64,000 bases of DNA from Leptospira wolffii serovar Khorat str. Khorat-H2. Its GTDB lineage: Bacteria; Spirochaetota; Leptospiria; Leptospirales; Leptospiraceae. This document shows, piece after piece, positions 1 to 8,662 of this stretch; the stretch's first letter is position 1, and every line of letters begins with the position of its first letter. The notes under the pieces are model-generated. The model saw only the letters and a program-made list of their open reading frames with translations. It had not been told where the DNA came from and did not search any database. The stretch is from assembly GCF_000306115.2 (NCBI RefSeq), contig NZ_AKWX02000023.1:372001-436000 (forward strand), in the 5' to 3' direction. The position numbers and the translations under genes were made by a program.

Positions 1-1639
1 TTCCTCTTTCTTCCAGGACGGCGAAATTGGAAACGCCTGAGTCGAACCAGACATCCAAAATATCTTTTCCTTTTCGGAAGGAGGAAGACCCGCATTTACC
101 GCATTTCGTATCGGGAGGCATGAGAGTTTTCGCAGGTTCGCTATACCAAATCTCGATCCCTTTCTCGCGGACGAGCTCCGTGAAGAATTTTACGGATTTT
201 GCATCTAGATGGGTTTCGTTACATTCTTCGCAAATAAATGCGGGGATAGGTACTCCCCAGTTTCTTTGTCTGGAAAGACACCAATCGGGTCTGGTTTCCA
301 CCATGGACCGGATTCTTGTGATTCCCCAGTTAGGGATCCAGGAAACCTTGTCTATCGCCTCGAGAGATTTTTCGCGCAGTTCCTTATAGTCCATTTGGAA
401 GAACCATTGAGGAGTGGCGCGGAAGATAAGAGGCTTCTTGCTTCTCCAGCTATGAGGATAGCTGTGTTCGAATTCGGAATAATGCAGCAATAGTCCCTTC
501 TCGCGAAGTAACTCCACGATTTTCGGATTTGCATCCCATACTTTGATCCCTTTCATCATGGGGAATTCGTCCGTGTAGCGACCGTAATCGTCCACAGGAG
601 AGTAGGGTTCCAAGCCAGCTGCGAGTCCGACCTTATAGTCGTCCTGACCGTGCCCCGGGGCGGTATGTACAGCTCCCGTTCCCGCATCCAGAGTTACGTG
701 CTCTCCGAATAAGGGAATGGAATCCTGATCCAGGAAAGGATGTCGGAAAACCATTTTGGCAAGGTCCGCTTGGGAAACGGATTCGGCCTTGGTGAGCTGC
801 ACTTCCGCAGCCTTTTCGACCGCTTCCTTTAAGCCGTCCGCGAGAAGGAGCGATTCTCCGTTAGGCGTCCTATAAAAAGAATATGCAAACTTCGGATTGA
901 AGCTGATTGCGAGATTTGCAGGAAGAGTCCATGGAGTAGTAGTCCAGATCAGGCAGAATTTTCCTTCCTGTCCTTTTACGGGAAACTTCACATAGATGGA
1001 AGGGGACTTATGAGGGTAGTATTCTATCTCCGCTTCCGCGTGGGCAGTGGCGAGTTCAATACACCAATATACCGGTTTTTTTCCTCTGTAAACGTAGCCT
1101 TCTTCGAAGAGTCGTCCGAATACTTCCACGATTTTGGCCTCGAACTCGGGGCTCATCGTCTTATAGATGCGACCTTCTTCCCAGAAGCATAGGAAACGGG
1201 AAAGATCCTGGCCTTGCTTACCTACGAATTCTTCTGCGTAGGCTCTGCATAATTTCCGAAGTTCTTCCGGTCCCGTCTCTCTGGCTTTTTTTCCTAAATT
1301 CTTTAATACTTGGACCTCGATGGGAAGACCGTGGCAATCCCAGCCGGGAATCATGTCGGTGGAGAAACCTGCGAAGAATTTGGACTTAACGATCATGTCC
1401 TTAAGAATCTTGTTCAAAGCGTGCCCGGTATGGAAGTTACCGTTCGCATAAGGCGGGCCGTCATGTAGAATGAATTCTGGACGACCCTTTCTTTTTTCCT
1501 TCATTTTGCGGAGGATTTTACCGGCTTGCCAAGTCTTGACCTGTTCCGGCTCGCGGGTCGCGAGTCCCGCCTTCATAGGGAAATCCGTTTGAGGAAGTAT
1601 TACGGTATTTGAATATGGATTCTTTTGTTCTTCTTTCAT
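1..1639 (-). CDS. ileS: Isoleucyl-tRNA synthetase, C-terminal part missing
   Basis: Charges tRNA-Ile with isoleucine in the cytoplasm. The reverse-strand frame stays open from the ATG at 1639 to the window edge, giving about 546 codons; the rest, including the KMSKS loop region and anticodon-binding domain, lies outside. Visible signatures are the class I HIGH-type motif in [14 protein letters not shown] (about residues 60-73), the following [11 protein letters not shown] block and the editing-domain segment with [13 protein letters not shown]. It begins one base after the stop of the LRR lipoprotein gene, so it is probably the third gene of a purL-lipoprotein-ileS transcript. No strong ribosome site is seen, which fits translational coupling. 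The family call is certain. Confidence 0.96.
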   Translation of the reverse strand, partial: MKEEQKNPYSNTVILPQTDFPMKAGLATREPEQVKTWQAGKILRKMKEKRKGRPEFILHDGPPYANGNFHTGHALNKILKDMIVKSKFFAGFSTDMIPGWDCHGLPIEVQVLKNLGKKARETGPEELRKLCRAYAEEFVGKQGQDLSRFLCFWEEGRIYKTMSPEFEAKIVEVFGRLFEEGYVYRGKKPVYWCIELATAHAEAEIEYYPHKSPSIYVKFPVKGQEGKFCLIWTTTPWTLPANLAISFNPKFAYSFYRTPNGESLLLADGLKEAVEKAAEVQLTKAESVSQADLAKMVFRHPFLDQDSIPLFGEHVTLDAGTGAVHTAPGHGQDDYKVGLAAGLEPYSPVDDYGRYTDEFPMMKGIKVWDANPKIVELLREKGLLLHYSEFEHSYPHSWRSKKPLIFRATPQWFFQMDYKELREKSLEAIDKVSWIPNWGITRIRSMVETRPDWCLSRQRNWGVPIPAFICEECNETHLDAKSVKFFTELVREKGIEIWYSEPAKTLMPPDTKCGKCGSSSFRKGKDILDVWFDSGVSNFAVLEERG

Positions 1640-1640
1640 T

Positions 1641-2282
1641 CTAAAATTCGATCTTCAGTTTCGGAAGCAATTCCTTGGCTTTTTGCACCTGCGAAGGTTT
1701 CAGGCCGGTTTCCTTCAATATTAGGGTTCTTAGTTTCGGATGACTCGCCAAGAAGCCCAAATTTTTAGGGAAAGACACTATGGTTCGGTTTCTGGCCAGA
1801 TCCAATACTTCGAGAGTCGGCATGGAGGAAATCGTATCTATATCGGACTCGCTTAGAGTTATCTTATTCTGATCCAAATAAACTGCCTGGATCGGCGGGC
1901 CGACCAATTGGGGAGGAATTCCGACGAAATCGTTTGTCCCCGCGAAGAATACCTTCAGATGAGGGAGTTTGCGGAAGGATTCCGGAAGTTCGGATATATC
2001 GTTTCCGAATATATTCAAATATTCTAAATTAGTCCAATCTCCTGCGTTTTCCGGCAAAGAATGAAGTTCGTTCATTCTTATATCCAGCCACTTCAGATTC
2101 GGAAAGCTGAATAATATATCCGGAACCGTCCCGAGTTTTCCGATCCCTAAATCTAACTTTTCGATGGAGGAAGGGTTCTTGGCGGCCGACTCTAAAATTT
2201 CTTGGTTCGATTTTCTACAATCCCAGAATAGCAAAGAAAGGAGAATAAGAAGCGTTGCAAGAATCGTGAATTTTGAATTCAT
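1641..2282 (-). CDS. Leucine-rich-repeat lipoprotein
   Basis: 213 residues. A short positive N-terminus and hydrophobic stretch end in a lipobox-like LLFWDC near residue 22, so the mature protein is probably lipidated and exported. The rest holds about five leucine-rich repeats with LxxLxxLxLxxNxLxxLP spacing (for example [15 protein letters not shown] and [15 protein letters not shown]). LRR proteins usually bind other proteins; no substrate can be named. The ATG overlaps the purL stop (ATGA), and the stop is one base from ileS. A surface or periplasmic lipoprotein between two cytoplasmic housekeeping genes is unusual. The LRR and lipoprotein calls are well supported; the role is unknown. 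Confidence 0.88.
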   Translation of the reverse strand: MNSKFTILATLLILLSLLFWDCRKSNQEILESAAKNPSSIEKLDLGIGKLGTVPDILFSFPNLKWLDIRMNELHSLPENAGDWTNLEYLNIFGNDISELPESFRKLPHLKVFFAGTNDFVGIPPQLVGPPIQAVYLDQNKITLSESDIDTISSMPTLEVLDLARNRTIVSFPKNLGFLASHPKLRTLILKETGLKPSQVQKAKELLPKLKIEF

Positions 2283-4507
2283 CGGAATACCTCTACCAAT
2301 CCGGACTCGTAGGACTTGCTTAATTCTTCTCGGCTTAGTTCGATTCCGAAATCTTCCAATACCAACTTGGAACCGGAGATCTCTCCGATCGCATGGAATT
2401 CCAATCCCTTCGATTCAACGAGGGAGAGAATATTCTTCTCGTCTTTTTCCTCGTAGCCGATGATAACGCTCGCGGCGGATTCTCCGAAAAGAGTGAGATC
2501 GATCCTATTCTTCCGGATTCCGTTCAAATTCGCTTTTAGGCCGAATTGGGAAAGTAATACGATCTTGGAGAGCGCTACCGCGATTCCTCCCAAGGACAGA
2601 TCTCTTGCGAATTTTAATTTTCCTTGTTTACGCAGTGCGACCAAGGATTCGAGCAATGCTTTTTCTTCGGAGAGTTCGAAAGCCGGGACTTCTCCTTGGA
2701 CCGTATTGGCCACGATTTTTTGGTATTCGCTTCCTCCCAAGGAAGGGCGAAATTTTCCGATCAACGCAAGTTTGAGTCCTTCTTTCTTAGGAGCGTTCCA
2801 GACCGCATCGGATTGATTTTCCAGGATTCCCACCATTCCGATGGTCGGAGTAGGGAAGATGGGGCCTTCCGGAGATTCGTTATAGAAGGATACGTTTCCG
2901 CCGGTTACGGGCAATCCTAAGAAGCGGCAAGCGTCTCCCATTCCTCGGACGCATTCCGAAAACATATAGTAGTTTTCCGGAATATAAGGATTCGCGAAAT
3001 TTAGGTTGTTTGTGACTCCGAGAGGCTCCGCTCCGGTCACCGCTACGTTTCTTGCGGCTTCGCAAACGGCGAATGCCGCGCCTTTGTAAGGATCCAAATA
3101 GGTGTATCTGGAATTGCAGTCCGTCGCCGTAGCGAGAGCCATATCGGTATCCGGAATTGCGGAGAGTCCGCCGTCTCCCCCAGGGCCGATCAGTTTTACT
3201 AGACCCACTTCGGTATCGTATTGTTCTATGATCGGCTTACGGGAGGAAATATTCCAGCCTCCCAATAATTTCTTAAGAAGATTCGGAATCTCTTCCTTTT
3301 TAAGGTCAGAGAGGGAGTCCGGACTCCATTTGGAAACCTTGTCCAGATACTCAGGTCTTTTGGTTTCCCTTACGTATCTAGGCGCGCCTCCCCCTAACAC
3401 CAAAGTATCGGCGGGAATTTTAGCCTTTAGATTTCCATCTTTATAGACTTCCAAGAGACCGGTATCGGTTACTTCTCCGATGCGAACCGCATTTAAATTC
3501 CATTTTTTGAATATGGATACGAGTTCGTCCTCTTTTCCCTTTTTGGGGATTACGAGCATTCTCTCCTGGCTTTCCGAGAGCATTGCTTCGTAGGCGTTCA
3601 TGCCTGTTTCGCGGAAGGGAACTAGGTCCAGGTTGATCTTCATTCCTGTCTTACCCTTGGCGCTCATTTCGGAAGTGGCGCAGGAAATCCCGGCCGCGCC
3701 CATATCCTGAATTCCGACCAATAATTTCTTTTGTATCGCTTCCAGAGAAGCTTCCATTAGAAGTTTTTCCATGAAGGGGTCTCCGACCTGAACGGCGGAA
3801 CGTTTGGATTCCGATTCTTTGGTGAGATCCTTGGAGGCGAAGGAAGCTCCGTGGATTCCGTCTCTACCCGTGGTGGATCCCACGATGAATACCGCGTTTC
3901 CGATTTCCCCCCCGGTGGTCGCGCTTGCCATTTGGTCGTGACGAACGATTCCGACTGTCATCGCGTTCACGAGAGGATTCTTAGAGAAGCATTCGTCTAT
4001 GAACAATTCTCCTCCGGAGACAGCGATACCCAGGGAGTTGCCGTAATCTCCGATGCCTTTTACGGCTCGGGATAGAAGGTATTTGTTTCTGGGTTCGTCC
4101 GGATTACCGAAACGTAATGAATTCAGGGAGACGATGGGTCTTGCTCCCATTGTGAAGATATCCCGCATGATTCCGCCTACTCCGGTTGCCGCTCCTTGGT
4201 AGGGTTCGACCGCAGTGGGGTGGTTATGGCTTTCGATTTTGAAAACCACAGCGAGGCCATGCCCGATATCCATGGCTCCGGCATTTTCCTCTCCCGCTTG
4301 GGCGAGAAGTTTGTCCGATTTGGTAGGAAGGGTCTTTAATTGGAGAATAGAATTTTTATAAGAGCAATGCTCCGACCACATAGCCGAGAATATACCCAGC
4401 TCGGTGGAATTCGGGACTCGGCCTAAAATCTCTTGGATTTGGCTAAATTCTGATTCGGTAAGCCCATGATCGAGAGCGTCTTGGAGGGAAACGGATTCTT
4501 TTTCCAT
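2279..4507 (-). CDS. purL: Phosphoribosylformylglycinamidine synthase subunit PurL
   Basis: Catalyses the ATP-dependent conversion of FGAR to FGAM in purine synthesis, working with PurS and PurQ, which are not in this window. At 742 residues it has the size of the small PurL type rather than the roughly 1300-residue fused enzyme. The N-terminal half carries the ATP/substrate block SHNHPTAVEPYQGAATG (about residues 92-108) and the GIQDMGAAGISCATSE segment; the second half repeats the AIRS-like fold with GGDGGLSAIPDTD and TGGNVSFYNE. The start is an ATG at 4507. The stop overlaps the LRR lipoprotein start, suggesting co-transcription with that gene and ileS. Confidence 0.97.
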   Translation of the reverse strand: MEKESVSLQDALDHGLTESEFSQIQEILGRVPNSTELGIFSAMWSEHCSYKNSILQLKTLPTKSDKLLAQAGEENAGAMDIGHGLAVVFKIESHNHPTAVEPYQGAATGVGGIMRDIFTMGARPIVSLNSLRFGNPDEPRNKYLLSRAVKGIGDYGNSLGIAVSGGELFIDECFSKNPLVNAMTVGIVRHDQMASATTGGEIGNAVFIVGSTTGRDGIHGASFASKDLTKESESKRSAVQVGDPFMEKLLMEASLEAIQKKLLVGIQDMGAAGISCATSEMSAKGKTGMKINLDLVPFRETGMNAYEAMLSESQERMLVIPKKGKEDELVSIFKKWNLNAVRIGEVTDTGLLEVYKDGNLKAKIPADTLVLGGGAPRYVRETKRPEYLDKVSKWSPDSLSDLKKEEIPNLLKKLLGGWNISSRKPIIEQYDTEVGLVKLIGPGGDGGLSAIPDTDMALATATDCNSRYTYLDPYKGAAFAVCEAARNVAVTGAEPLGVTNNLNFANPYIPENYYMFSECVRGMGDACRFLGLPVTGGNVSFYNESPEGPIFPTPTIGMVGILENQSDAVWNAPKKEGLKLALIGKFRPSLGGSEYQKIVANTVQGEVPAFELSEEKALLESLVALRKQGKLKFARDLSLGGIAVALSKIVLLSQFGLKANLNGIRKNRIDLTLFGESAASVIIGYEEKDEKNILSLVESKGLEFHAIGEISGSKLVLEDFGIELSREELSKSYESGLVEVFR

Positions 4508-4599
4508 TACGGAACCAGTTTTTCCGGATTACCCCCCTCTGAAAACACTTTTAGGGCAATCGTTCCTTTGCAAAAAAAGGAAGTATGCCCTGAAAGCCC

Positions 4600-5019
4600 T
4601 TATTCCAAGAGTTTGAATAAGGCGATATAGAAGGGTACCACCCCGAAAATACAGACTACGATCCAGCGTGTTTGGGCCGTGATGGACGCCTGGATGTCTC
4701 CGATTTTTCCGTGAACCTTCGCGAATTCTTGGTGAACCTCTTTGAACTCTTCCTGGACCCCGACGAATCCTGCATGCATTTCCGCTCTCAGTTCCGAGAT
4801 CCCGGTGTTCGTGTCCGTTCGGAATTCCGCGATTTCGCCGCGGAGGCATCCGACTTCTTCGGCCAATCTACGCTCGTAACGTTCCGTTGTTAATTCGATC
4901 ATGTTTTGCCTACCGTATTCCCGAGCTTTGTGAATATAATCCACAAAGGCCTCGGTTCCTTTTTCTCCCAAAACGTCTCTCAATGATTTGGATGGAAAGG
5001 GATACATTTCTGCGCTCAT
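4600..5019 (-). CDS. Small coiled-coil protein with C-terminal membrane anchor
   Basis: 139 residues. The ATG at 5019 is preferred over an upstream in-frame start at 5046 because GGGAGG lies about nine bases upstream. The N-terminal region is polar, with a YPFPSKSLRDVLGEKGTEAFVDYI segment split between helices; the middle (about residues 50-110) is a charged heptad-like helix (EIAEFRTDTNTGISELRAEM), and residues 116-137 form one hydrophobic membrane segment. This layout resembles the DUF1640/coiled-coil membrane proteins found in many bacteria, but I do not recognise a named family with certainty. It stands alone between purL and the flavin reductase, all on the minus strand. Confidence 0.75.
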   Translation of the reverse strand: MSAEMYPFPSKSLRDVLGEKGTEAFVDYIHKAREYGRQNMIELTTERYERRLAEEVGCLRGEIAEFRTDTNTGISELRAEMHAGFVGVQEEFKEVHQEFAKVHGKIGDIQASITAQTRWIVVCIFGVVPFYIALFKLLE

Positions 5020-5150
5020 GCTACACGTCCTCCCGACCGTATGCAAGTGCTTCTTGCCGGTCTTTTAGATTCCTTTCCGGAGGATCGAGGTAGGATGACG
5101 GTTTTTTAAGAATATTATGGAATTTTGATTCTATATTATGAGGAGAATGA

Positions 5151-5182
5151 GAAGGCGGAATCCGAATTCCGCCTTCGTTTTT
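5151..5182. terminator. Perfect 11-bp hairpin with T-run on its right
   Basis: Positions 5151-5161 and 5166-5176 form a perfect 11-bp stem (GAAGGCGGAAT/ATTCCGCCTTC) with a 4-nt loop, followed on the plus strand by GTTTTT. It sits 14 nt past the stop of the minus-strand flavin reductase gene, but the T-run is oriented for plus-strand transcription, where no gene is seen. It may work in both directions. Confidence 0.6.
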
Positions 5183-5189
5183 GGAATAT

Positions 5190-5669
5190 TCAGATATTAT
5201 AATATTTTCTGCGATAATAGAGTAGGGGTCTTTTGCTATCGTCAGAGACTGAAGCCAGAACTCTGCCGATAACTATAGTGTGATCCCCCCCGTCCACCTG
5301 CTTTTCCACTTCGCATTCTATCCTGGAAAGGGTTCCGCTCAGGAAGGGAACTCCGTTATGTCCTAGGTCGCATCCTAATTTTTGTATGAGTTCGTGTTTA
5401 TCGATTTTTCCGGATGCGAATTGGTTGGATAGTTCCTCCTGGTCGGACGCAAGAACGTTTACGGTGAATAATCCCGAGGAGAGCAAGGGATCGTGGCTCG
5501 CGATATTTTTCTGGAGACTAAACAATACTAAAGGCGGATCCAGGGAAAGGGAGCTAAAACTGCTCACGGTTAGACCTCCGCTTCTTAAAGGGTCGGAAAA
5601 GGTGACTACGGTGACGCCGGAGGCAAAATGAGAGAGAGCGTTTTTGAATTCGTCCGTACTAAAAGACAT
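5190..5669 (-). CDS. Flavin reductase family protein (FMN-binding)
   Basis: 159 residues, the normal length for the flavin reductase-like split-barrel domain. Typical features are the N-terminal FKNALSHFASGVTVVT, the FMN-contact segment LTVSSFSSLSLDPPLVLFSL (about residues 33-52), FTVNVLA and a late GDHTIVIGRV strand. Members use NAD(P)H to reduce FMN or FAD for a partner monooxygenase, or act as monooxygenase components. No oxygenase partner is visible nearby, so the substrate is unknown. The ATG at 5669 has no clear ribosome site. A 9-bp hairpin lies about 44 nt upstream. Confidence 0.9.
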   Translation of the reverse strand: MSFSTDEFKNALSHFASGVTVVTFSDPLRSGGLTVSSFSSLSLDPPLVLFSLQKNIASHDPLLSSGLFTVNVLASDQEELSNQFASGKIDKHELIQKLGCDLGHNGVPFLSGTLSRIECEVEKQVDGGDHTIVIGRVLASVSDDSKRPLLYYRRKYYNI

Positions 5670-5712
5670 AGGAAGTAAATAGTTTAGAATCCCTATTTGT
5701 AAAGTGGGAATT

Positions 5713-5739
5713 GCCGGAAAAATCTTCCTATTTTCCGGC
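5713..5739. other. Inverted repeat between flavin reductase and amidase genes
   Basis: GCCGGAAAA (5713-5721) and TTTTCCGGC (5731-5739) form a perfect 9-bp stem with a 9-nt loop. It lies downstream of the amidase stop and upstream of the flavin reductase start, both on the minus strand. It could be a weak terminator for the amidase transcript or a leader hairpin of the reductase gene. Confidence 0.4.
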
Positions 5740-5828
5740 TAAAACCGACTTCAAGTATGATAGAACTTCGAAAGAAGCGATCGTTAATCGCTATCCGAGG
5801 ATTTAAGTCCGATCTTATACGGAAGAAT

Positions 5829-7319
5829 TTAGGCTTTCTTGATATCCGCCCAAGGTCTCGCTTTTTCCAATTGAGCGGAGAATCGAAAGAGTACATCCTC
5901 CCTCGCTCTTTTAGCGGTGAACATCATTCCGATCGGTAATCCCAGATTCGTTTTGGAAAGTGGGATAGATACGGAAGGCTGTCCGGTTAGATTCGCCAAT
6001 TGAGTGAACGGCGTGCGGGAAAGATTCTTTTCCACTAACTGATCCACCATTCCGGTTGCGAGTAATAGTTTTCCAGTACCGATCCTGCCTATGATTTGCA
6101 TCGCAATTTCTTCATAAAGCTTGGGCGCGAGTTCTCCGATTTTGGCGGGAGGTTCCGCAGTAGTAGGCGTTAGATACAGATCATAATCTTTTAGGAATTC
6201 TTCGCTAGTGTAAGCGGCTTCGTCCCAGGTTCGGATGGCGGACACGAAATCTCCCGCCGAGATGGAACGACCTAATAATCCCAGGATCCAAGTCGTAGAT
6301 TCCACGTCTCCCATCTTGGCCTTTCTGCCTAACACTCGATCGAGTCTTCCTATTTCCGAGGCCACTTCTCCGAAATACATGGTAACGTAAGCCTTCGCCA
6401 ATTTCTTTCCGTCGATTTTAGGAGAAGCGGGTTCCACCTTATGACCCAAGGACTTTAAGAGTTTTACGGTATCTTCCAAAGCCGAAATATGATCGGGGTG
6501 GACAGGAGTTCCTATAGGGGATTCGGAAGAATAAGCGATTCTTAATTTACCCGGAGCCTTTCTGGTTTCGGAAAGATAGGAGGATTTGTTTTTTTCCAAA
6601 GAGAATGCTTCCGAAATATCCGCGCCCGAAACTAGATCCAATACTGCGGCGCTATCCCTAACCGTCTTGGTAAGTACATGATCCGCAGAGGCTCCTTGCC
6701 AAACTCTACCGTACGGATACACGGGAACTCTTCCCCGGGAAGGTTTGAATCCGTAAAGTCCGCAGTAGGCGGCGGGGATTCGAATAGAACCTCCTCCGTC
6801 GGAACCCGTTGCGATACTTACCATGCCGGAAGCGATCGCCGAGGCGGATCCTCCGCTGGATCCTCCGGGAGTCCTTTCGGGATCCCAAGGGTTCCTAGTG
6901 GGACCGTGAAACTTTGGCTCCGTAATTCCCATAAGAGCGAACTCAGGTACGTTGGTCGTGCCTATGAATACGAATCCTGCGTTACGAAGCTTGGCAACGA
7001 ATGCGCTATCCTTTGTAGGGATATAAGTGCTATAAGCCTTGGAACCCGCAGTGATATTTTGGCCTTGCACTTCGTGGATGATATCCTTGATCAATAGAGG
7101 AACGCCGTAAAAAGGTCCCCTAGGAATTTTTCCGGAACGAAGCTGTTCTCTAGCTTGCTCCGTAGTATTTAGAACGACCGCATTTAAATCCGGATTGAAC
7201 CTTTCGATCTTCTTAGCGGAAAACTCTAGTAGGTCCTTGGCCTGAGCCTTCTTTTTTCTTACCAATTCGGCCAAACCGATTGCATCGAATGAATCGAAAG
7301 GATCTGTAATATGGGTCAT
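5829..7319 (-). CDS. Amidase signature family hydrolase
   Basis: About 496 residues. The amidase-signature core is clear: Lys in GVPLLIKDIIH (about residues 78-88), the glycine/serine-rich block PGGSSGGSASAIASG (about 152-166) and the Ser nucleophile in TGSDGGGSIRIPAAYCG (about 173-189), giving the Ser-cisSer-Lys triad. Such enzymes hydrolyse carboxamides; GatA is the best-known member, but no gatB or gatC is adjacent and the C-terminal half differs, so a stand-alone amidase is more likely. The ATG at 7319 is chosen; an in-frame TTG at 7328 is possible and neither has a strong ribosome site. The substrate is unknown. Confidence 0.92.
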   Translation of the reverse strand: MTHITDPFDSFDAIGLAELVRKKKAQAKDLLEFSAKKIERFNPDLNAVVLNTTEQAREQLRSGKIPRGPFYGVPLLIKDIIHEVQGQNITAGSKAYSTYIPTKDSAFVAKLRNAGFVFIGTTNVPEFALMGITEPKFHGPTRNPWDPERTPGGSSGGSASAIASGMVSIATGSDGGGSIRIPAAYCGLYGFKPSRGRVPVYPYGRVWQGASADHVLTKTVRDSAAVLDLVSGADISEAFSLEKNKSSYLSETRKAPGKLRIAYSSESPIGTPVHPDHISALEDTVKLLKSLGHKVEPASPKIDGKKLAKAYVTMYFGEVASEIGRLDRVLGRKAKMGDVESTTWILGLLGRSISAGDFVSAIRTWDEAAYTSEEFLKDYDLYLTPTTAEPPAKIGELAPKLYEEIAMQIIGRIGTGKLLLATGMVDQLVEKNLSRTPFTQLANLTGQPSVSIPLSKTNLGLPIGMMFTAKRAREDVLFRFSAQLEKARPWADIKKA

Positions 7320-7464
7320 ATAAACCAACTTTAAAGGATATGAAAAAGAGAGCTTTGGTCTTGGGTCTAAGGCCTTGTCGTCCGGAATTATCGGGAACTA
7401 TTCCCTGCCGACTCCTCTCTAAGGGAAAGAGGCATAGTTTAGAATCTGGCTCGGTCAAGGATAA

Positions 7465-7484
7465 TCCCCGGATTTTTCCGGGGA
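7465..7484. other. GC-rich inverted repeat upstream of ankyrin gene
   Basis: TCCCCGG (7465-7471) and CCGGGGA (7478-7484) flank a 6-nt A/T loop. It lies in the divergent gap between the amidase and ankyrin genes, about 58 nt before the ankyrin start. It may be a leader hairpin or an operator. Confidence 0.35.
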
Positions 7485-7542
7485 AATTTCATTTATAGAA
7501 TCGGGCCCGAAACCAGTATAGGTAATATCGGTGTTATAAAGA

Positions 7543-8511
7543 ATGGATGCAGTCATTAAACTAAATAGATATGGGTGGAGAGTATGGATTTTGCTCATGT
7601 TCTGCATCTTCACCCCTGCCTCCGCAGCTTCGGAGACGGATCGGGATTTTCTACGATTCGTAAAAGAAGGAGATTTGCGTAAGGTAGAGGCCCTTTTAGC
7701 CCAAGGTGCCACCGTAGACGCCAAAGACGAGGAAGGTCGAACGGCCCTGATGCTTGCGGACGGAGAGGATGTGGTTGAATTTTTGATCAAGCACGGGGCC
7801 AATCTGAACGCGCAAGACGCGGATGGAAATTCAGTACTATTCTATCGACTACTTCCTATCCTAAAAGTAAAGGTCCCCGACATGGACGATTTGGCGGAGG
7901 CCAAACGATTGATCGAGTCGGGCGCTCTTGTGGAATACATGGCTCGAAAAGGAGAGGAGCAGCATCCGGTTTCTCTTCTGAACATGGCGATTCGGAATCA
8001 GAGTTTGGTCTTAGTAAAGTTTCTAGTGGAAAACGGAGCCAATCCCAATCACGATCCGGGCGGCGTGGAAGAGTATCCTTTATTCTTGGCGGTAGGAGGC
8101 TCTTCTTCTCCTCCTACCTTGGCGATCGCCGAATATCTATTGGCCAACGGCTCCAAGGCGGTATTTACCAGCAGGCTTAAGGAGATCTCCGGTCCGAACG
8201 GTTCTAAACAGATCGGAGCCAGAAACGCCTTACATTTCGTAACGGAATCTCCGAACGCGGATCCTAAGATTTACGACGTACTCGTTAAAGCGGGGACGAA
8301 CATCAATCATAGGGATGCAGAGGGGCGATCCCCCTTGATCGAGGCGGTTCTTCGTAAGAATGTCCAGGGGGCCTTGAAGCTGATCCAATTAGGCGCGGAT
8401 ATATCTTTAGCGGATAACCAAGGAAAGACGGCCTTAGATTTGGCTAAAGAAGGCCAGCTTCCCGAAATAGAGAAAGTTTTGACGGAAAAAAATTCCGCAA
8501 AAGCCCAGTAA
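7543..8511 (+). CDS. Secreted ankyrin-repeat protein
   Basis: 322 residues. Residues 1-31 form a long signal peptide (hydrophobic WILLMFCIFTPASAAS), so the protein is exported. The remainder contains ankyrin repeats, recognisable from VEALLAQGATVDAKDEEGRTALM, VEFLIKHGANLNAQDADGN, VKFLVENGANPNHD and the late ALKLIQLGADISLADNQGKTALDLA. The central repeats are irregular, with insertions near residues 105-125 and 195-230. Ankyrin repeats mediate protein binding; a periplasmic function is inferred from the signal peptide. It is probably monocistronic, with a hairpin terminator just downstream. Confidence 0.9.
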   Translation: MDAVIKLNRYGWRVWILLMFCIFTPASAASETDRDFLRFVKEGDLRKVEALLAQGATVDAKDEEGRTALMLADGEDVVEFLIKHGANLNAQDADGNSVLFYRLLPILKVKVPDMDDLAEAKRLIESGALVEYMARKGEEQHPVSLLNMAIRNQSLVLVKFLVENGANPNHDPGGVEEYPLFLAVGGSSSPPTLAIAEYLLANGSKAVFTSRLKEISGPNGSKQIGARNALHFVTESPNADPKIYDVLVKAGTNINHRDAEGRSPLIEAVLRKNVQGALKLIQLGADISLADNQGKTALDLAKEGQLPEIEKVLTEKNSAKAQ

Positions 8512-8539
8512 GGCGCCAATCCTTTAGTATACAGTTTCC

Positions 8540-8560
8540 TTCTCCCTTATATAGGGAGAA
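8540..8560 (+). terminator. Hairpin after the ankyrin gene
   Basis: TTCTCCCT (8540-8547) and AGGGAGAA (8553-8560) form an 8-bp perfect stem around TATAT, 28 nt after the ankyrin stop. The following T-content is modest (ATTTCTATCTTTG), so termination may be partial. Confidence 0.55.
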
Positions 8561-8613
8561 ATTTCTATCTTTGTATACTTTTTTCCCGATCGATATAACA
8601 ATTGTAAGGTTGC

Positions 8614-8650
8614 CGCCTATTGCGTTCGTCATATGAACGCTAAACAGGCG
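8614..8650 (+). promoter_or_regulatory. Nested inverted repeat and 9-codon leader ORF before the methyltransferase
   Basis: GCGTTC (8622-8627) pairs with GAACGC (8635-8640), and an outer CGCCT (8614-8618) pairs with AGGCG (8646-8650). The outer arm contains the only AGG-type ribosome site candidate near the methyltransferase start at 8663, so folding could mask it; as DNA it could be a repressor site. A 9-codon ORF (ATG at 8633, stop 8660-8662) ends exactly against the methyltransferase ATG. Regulation is inference. Confidence 0.4.
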
Positions 8651-8662
8651 AAAACCGGATAG

